DNA of 64,000 bases, taken from contig CM059560.1 in assembly GCA_030386875.1 (NCBI GenBank), forward strand, positions 27,026,183-27,090,182. Reading direction: 5' to 3'. Below the pieces are notes generated by a model. It searched no databases, had not been told where the DNA came from, and worked only from the letters and a program-made list of their open reading frames with translations. This stretch comes from Morinoia aosen. Lineage: Eukaryota > Arthropoda > Malacostraca > Amphipoda > Talitridae. The position numbers were made by a program, and so were the translations under genes. Shown one piece after another: positions 61,194 through 64,000 of this stretch (the first letter of the stretch is position 1; every line of letters starts with the position of its first letter).

Positions 61194-62079
61194 AAGTCGC
61201 CTTTAGAAGGAACGCAGAGGTTCAAGACGCCTTTAGGAGGAACGCAGAGGTTTAAGTCGCCTTTAGAAGGAACGCAGAGGTTCAAGACGCCTTTAGGAGG
61301 AACGCAGAGGTTCAAGACGCCTTTAGGAGGAACGCACAGGTTCAAGACGCCTTTAGAAGGAACGCAGAGGTTCAAGACGCCTTTAGGAGGAACGCAGAGG
61401 TTCAAGACGCCTTTAGGAGGAACGCAGAGGTTCAAGTCGCCTTTAGGAGGAACGCAGAGGTTCAAGACGCCTTTAGGAGGAACGCAGAGGTTCAAGACAC
61501 CTTTAGGAGGAACGCAGAGGTTCAAGACGCCTTTAGGAGGAACGCAGAGGTTCAAGTCGCCTTTAGGAGGAACACAGAGGTTCAAGTCGCTTTTAGGAGG
61601 AACGTAAATGTTTAAGTCGCCTTTAGGAGGAACGCAAAGGTTCAAGTCGCCTTCAGGAGGAACGCAGAGGTTCAAGTCGCCTGTAGGAGGAACGTAAAGG
61701 TTAAAGTCGCCTTTAGGAGGAACACAAAGGTTCAAGTCGCCTTTAGGAGGAACGCAGAGGTTCAAGTCGCCTGTAGGAGGAACGTAAAGGTTAAAGTCGC
61801 CTTTGGGAGGAACGCAAAGGTTCAAGTCGCCTTTAGGAGGAACGCAGAGGTTCAAGTCGCCTGTTGGAGGAACTTAAAGGTTAAAGTCGCCTTTAGGAGG
61901 AGCGCAGAGGTTCAAGTCGCCTGTAGGAGGAACGTAAAGGTTAAAGTCGCCTTTAGGAGGAACGCAAAGGTTCAAGTCGCCTGTAGGAGGAACGTAAATG
62001 TTCAAGTCGCCTGTAGGAGGAACGCAGAGATTCAAGTCGCCTTTAGGAGGAACGCAGAGGTTCAAGTCGCCTGTAGGAG
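61194..62079. repeat. 30-bp minisatellite, about 29 copies
   Basis: The unit is CTTTAGGAGGAACGCAGAGG followed by TTCAAGACGC. The low-coordinate part is homogeneous for TTCAAGACGC. The high-coordinate part alternates CTTTAGG/CTGTAGG and GCAGAGG/GTAAAGG variants, giving 60-90 bp higher-order units. The minus strand reads a 10-residue repeat (GVLNLCVPPK or GDLNLCVPPT), in one frame broken only by a Tyr-to-stop change at about 61873 (AACGTAAAGG to AACTTAAAGG). Confidence 0.95.
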
Positions 62080-62709
62080 GCAGGAAGAACATCAGCACCG
62101 CACGACGGCGCCGAGTGAAAGAGCGCCAATGATTGATTGTGCAGCGGCGTGAGGCTGCGGCTCCTGCTGTTGCACCATGAGCGACGAGTGACGAGTTTTC
62201 TCTGTGTTCAATGAAAGTAAAGTGACGTATGTTTGCAATTACCGAACACATTACCATATACTCTCTGAGTTATTTAGTGAGCACAAAAAATATGAATGGA
62301 CCGACTCAATGCAATTCGGTATTCAATCATCAAGTATAGGAATATATTTGCAATGATGGGCAGCATTAGTGAGAAATTTCCGGTTTTCTTGCACGGGTGG
62401 ACGAACTTTTAACTGTAGATGGTATAATGGGAGCTTATGTTACCTAATTTATATTATTCAGTTTTAATATACTTTCATCGACATATATACCTATTTGAAT
62501 GTTTTTTTAAAACATGTATGTATCTATTTTGCGAAGGACAGTTTTTAATTTTTGAATAGTTTCGATACAAATAGGAAGTTCAATTCATTTTAAAACTATT
62601 ACTCGTCACTGTATTAATTAAGTTGGGTCTGTGTTGACTTCATCTCATATTATGGATCCTTAACACACCATAACGTGAAATTACTCAATGGTGCATCGAG
62701 GTGAGCATT
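62080..62709. other. Flank of the 30-bp array and AT-rich spacer
   Basis: The minus-strand frame that crosses the array starts here (ATG at 62257) with about 55 non-repetitive codons (starts MVMCSVIANIRHFTF) before the repeats. No signal peptide or known domain is recognised. The remainder is AT-rich and featureless. Confidence 0.4.
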
Positions 62710-62832
62710 TGCAACTCGCACATCAGTGACACAAGCGAGTTGCAGACGACGCTGCTGCCCGCGCTGCTTTCCCGCTGCGAGCTGCGGCACCAAACCTCGC
62801 GTCGCTGGCTGGGAAAGCAGAGCTTCCCTTGC
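62710..62832. repeat. GC-rich double stem-loop
   Basis: The first stem is TGCAACTCGC (62710-62719) with GCGAGTTGCA (62735-62744), perfect over 10 bp. The second is CTGCTTTCCC (62764-62773) with GGGAAAGCAG (62811-62820), also perfect, enclosing a further GCTGCGAG/CTCGCGTCGC partial stem. It lies in an isolated GC-rich patch of AT-rich DNA. It could be a structured RNA, a transposon terminus or a regulatory element. Confidence 0.5.
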
Positions 62833-64000
62833 TGACCAAGCGCACGAATTTCGACGTACTTACATCATCTTAATCGCGCAAATGGCTGCGTAAGTTTCCA
62901 AAACGGATTTACTCTGCCTTCTGTAACGCTACGACAATGTGTGTTATTTAAAAATTTGGCACTTTGAAACCATTTCTTCAGTCTAAAGAAGTTTCGACCG
63001 AAAAAATAGTTTTAGGTTTGAATTCATTTAAGCATACGTTGTGAAGTTAAGGGAAATTTTTCGTCTTAACTAAATGCTAAACTGGATCAAAGCTATAATT
63101 ATCGCTGTGCATAGAATTCAATAGGATTCGAAGGTTTCACCAAGTCCAAAGTGCTTTATTATTTAACCACTTAACTCTTTATTTACTCTTTTTATTCACT
63201 AAGTGCAAATTCATTCAGCGAACCAAAAGATGCAGAAGGTATTTATTTAAGAGCACTAAATAGGAATTGATTACAAAATGCAGCAGTCCACATTGTTTCG
63301 CCCATGCGGAGCTTTATTCAACTGCAAGGTAAGCATTGAATTGGGAGCAATCGTGTCCAGGTACAGGCTGTTCACCGGTATTGCATGAGGAACGCAAGAC
63401 TTGATTTGCCTAAAAGCCTGTGAACCTCGTATGAGAAGCTGCAGCGTTGTTAGGCTGGCTTTTTCTGGCTAAAGTATAGGCATTCTTCCAATAAAATTTG
63501 ACGCTAAAGGTTAGTTCGACCAGCTTCATGCTGTCCAACAGGTTTGATAGAGGATGGATTGTGTTCATGGATAATTTTATTTGAAGAATGCCGAAAACTT
63601 GAGGCTCTTGATCTAAAAAGAGCCAGTCCTGCAACCCTGATATAATAGGACGGAATGTAGACGTTAAGAGTTACGCAAACCTACTCTCATAGCTGGCGCA
63701 TTTTTGTGAATATCATTCTGTGTGCAATGGGGTATAATCATCTGTTAAAATATTCAACAATCTTTCTTTTTCAATCTGTACGGTGATCAGGAGGCAGTGT
63801 GAAATCAGAGTTAAAAAGTGCGCGACGTAAGTCAGATCACTGAAGATAAAGCTATAATCAGTATCGCTATTGCTTTAAATGCTGAAGCTCAACTCAAAAT
63901 TGCGGAGTACGTGTTGGTTGCGCTTTTATAACACTGCGAAGAGAAAAAAAAATTCTTTTCTTTTCTGAAGACCGCACTCATCACATTATCCAAATAAATA
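62833..64000. other. AT-rich DNA to the window end
   Basis: A 74-codon minus frame (63410-63634, starts MQDWLFLDQEPQVF) reads like plausible protein but shows no known motif. Nothing else is supported. Confidence 0.35.

Noticed and set aside
34940..62840. Homology between the GC-rich patches at 35.0 and 62.8 kb (shared TGGCTGGG...TTCCC)
   Set aside because: Only about 20 positions resemble each other, with gaps, and the match does not extend. It is not above what two GC-rich patches may show by chance.

Overview
This 64 kb window looks like a gene-poor stretch of a eukaryotic nuclear genome, most likely an arthropod and probably an insect. It is AT-rich, has no compact operon-like coding and no run of recognisable exons. 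It carries decayed Tc1/mariner, Tigger/pogo and piggyBac-type DNA transposons, a tRNA-derived SINE and a very high load of minisatellites. The species cannot be named from the sequence alone. No intact protein-coding gene of known family was recognised. A few unrecognised open frames with splice- or promoter-like flanks are listed at low confidence.

Layout. 0-9.5 kb is mostly unique AT-rich DNA with one full SINE (about 5.1 kb), a 5'-truncated relative (about 6.3 kb) and an orphan TATA promoter-like site (about 7.3 kb). 9.5-12 kb holds a 54-bp minisatellite, a 195-bp MITE with TAA duplications and a decayed Tigger-like transposase. 13.7-20 kb has diverged dispersed repeat pairs and a 766-bp Tc1/mariner fold-back element flanked by TA. 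21.5-24.05 kb is a composite tandem-repeat block: CCT/CAC-type cryptic repeats, a 47-bp array, a perfect 38-bp palindrome, a 16-bp array and a decayed 38-bp array. 25.8-27.3 kb has a transposase 3' remnant and a retroposed-looking element with a 12-bp target duplication. 28.1-30.0 kb is a 29/30-bp minisatellite split by a 591-bp piggyBac-type MITE sitting exactly in a TTAA. 30-45 kb is mainly unique, with a purine-skewed block, a CpG-rich island, one 203-codon non-repetitive frame and a Tc1-like fragment. 45.4-46.1 kb is a G-rich 52/53-bp array. 48.5-50.0 kb holds two adjacent 36-bp arrays joined by intermediate units that suggest one ancestor. 56.6-57.7 kb is a near full-length but dead Tc1-like transposase. 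58.5-59.5 kb is an acidic, heptad-repeat-encoding frame followed by a GGT-rich tract. 61.2-62.1 kb is a 30-bp array.

The window is best read as a nursery of independent minisatellites (about a tenth of the sequence) set among dead transposons. The most informative observations concern how the arrays arise and diverge: target-site precision of an inserted MITE, edge-preserved ancestral unit length, intermediate units between sister arrays, block duplications inside arrays, and a palindrome at an array boundary. Long open frames in these arrays are largely a by-product of stop-free repeat units, and no cooperating set of genes is visible.
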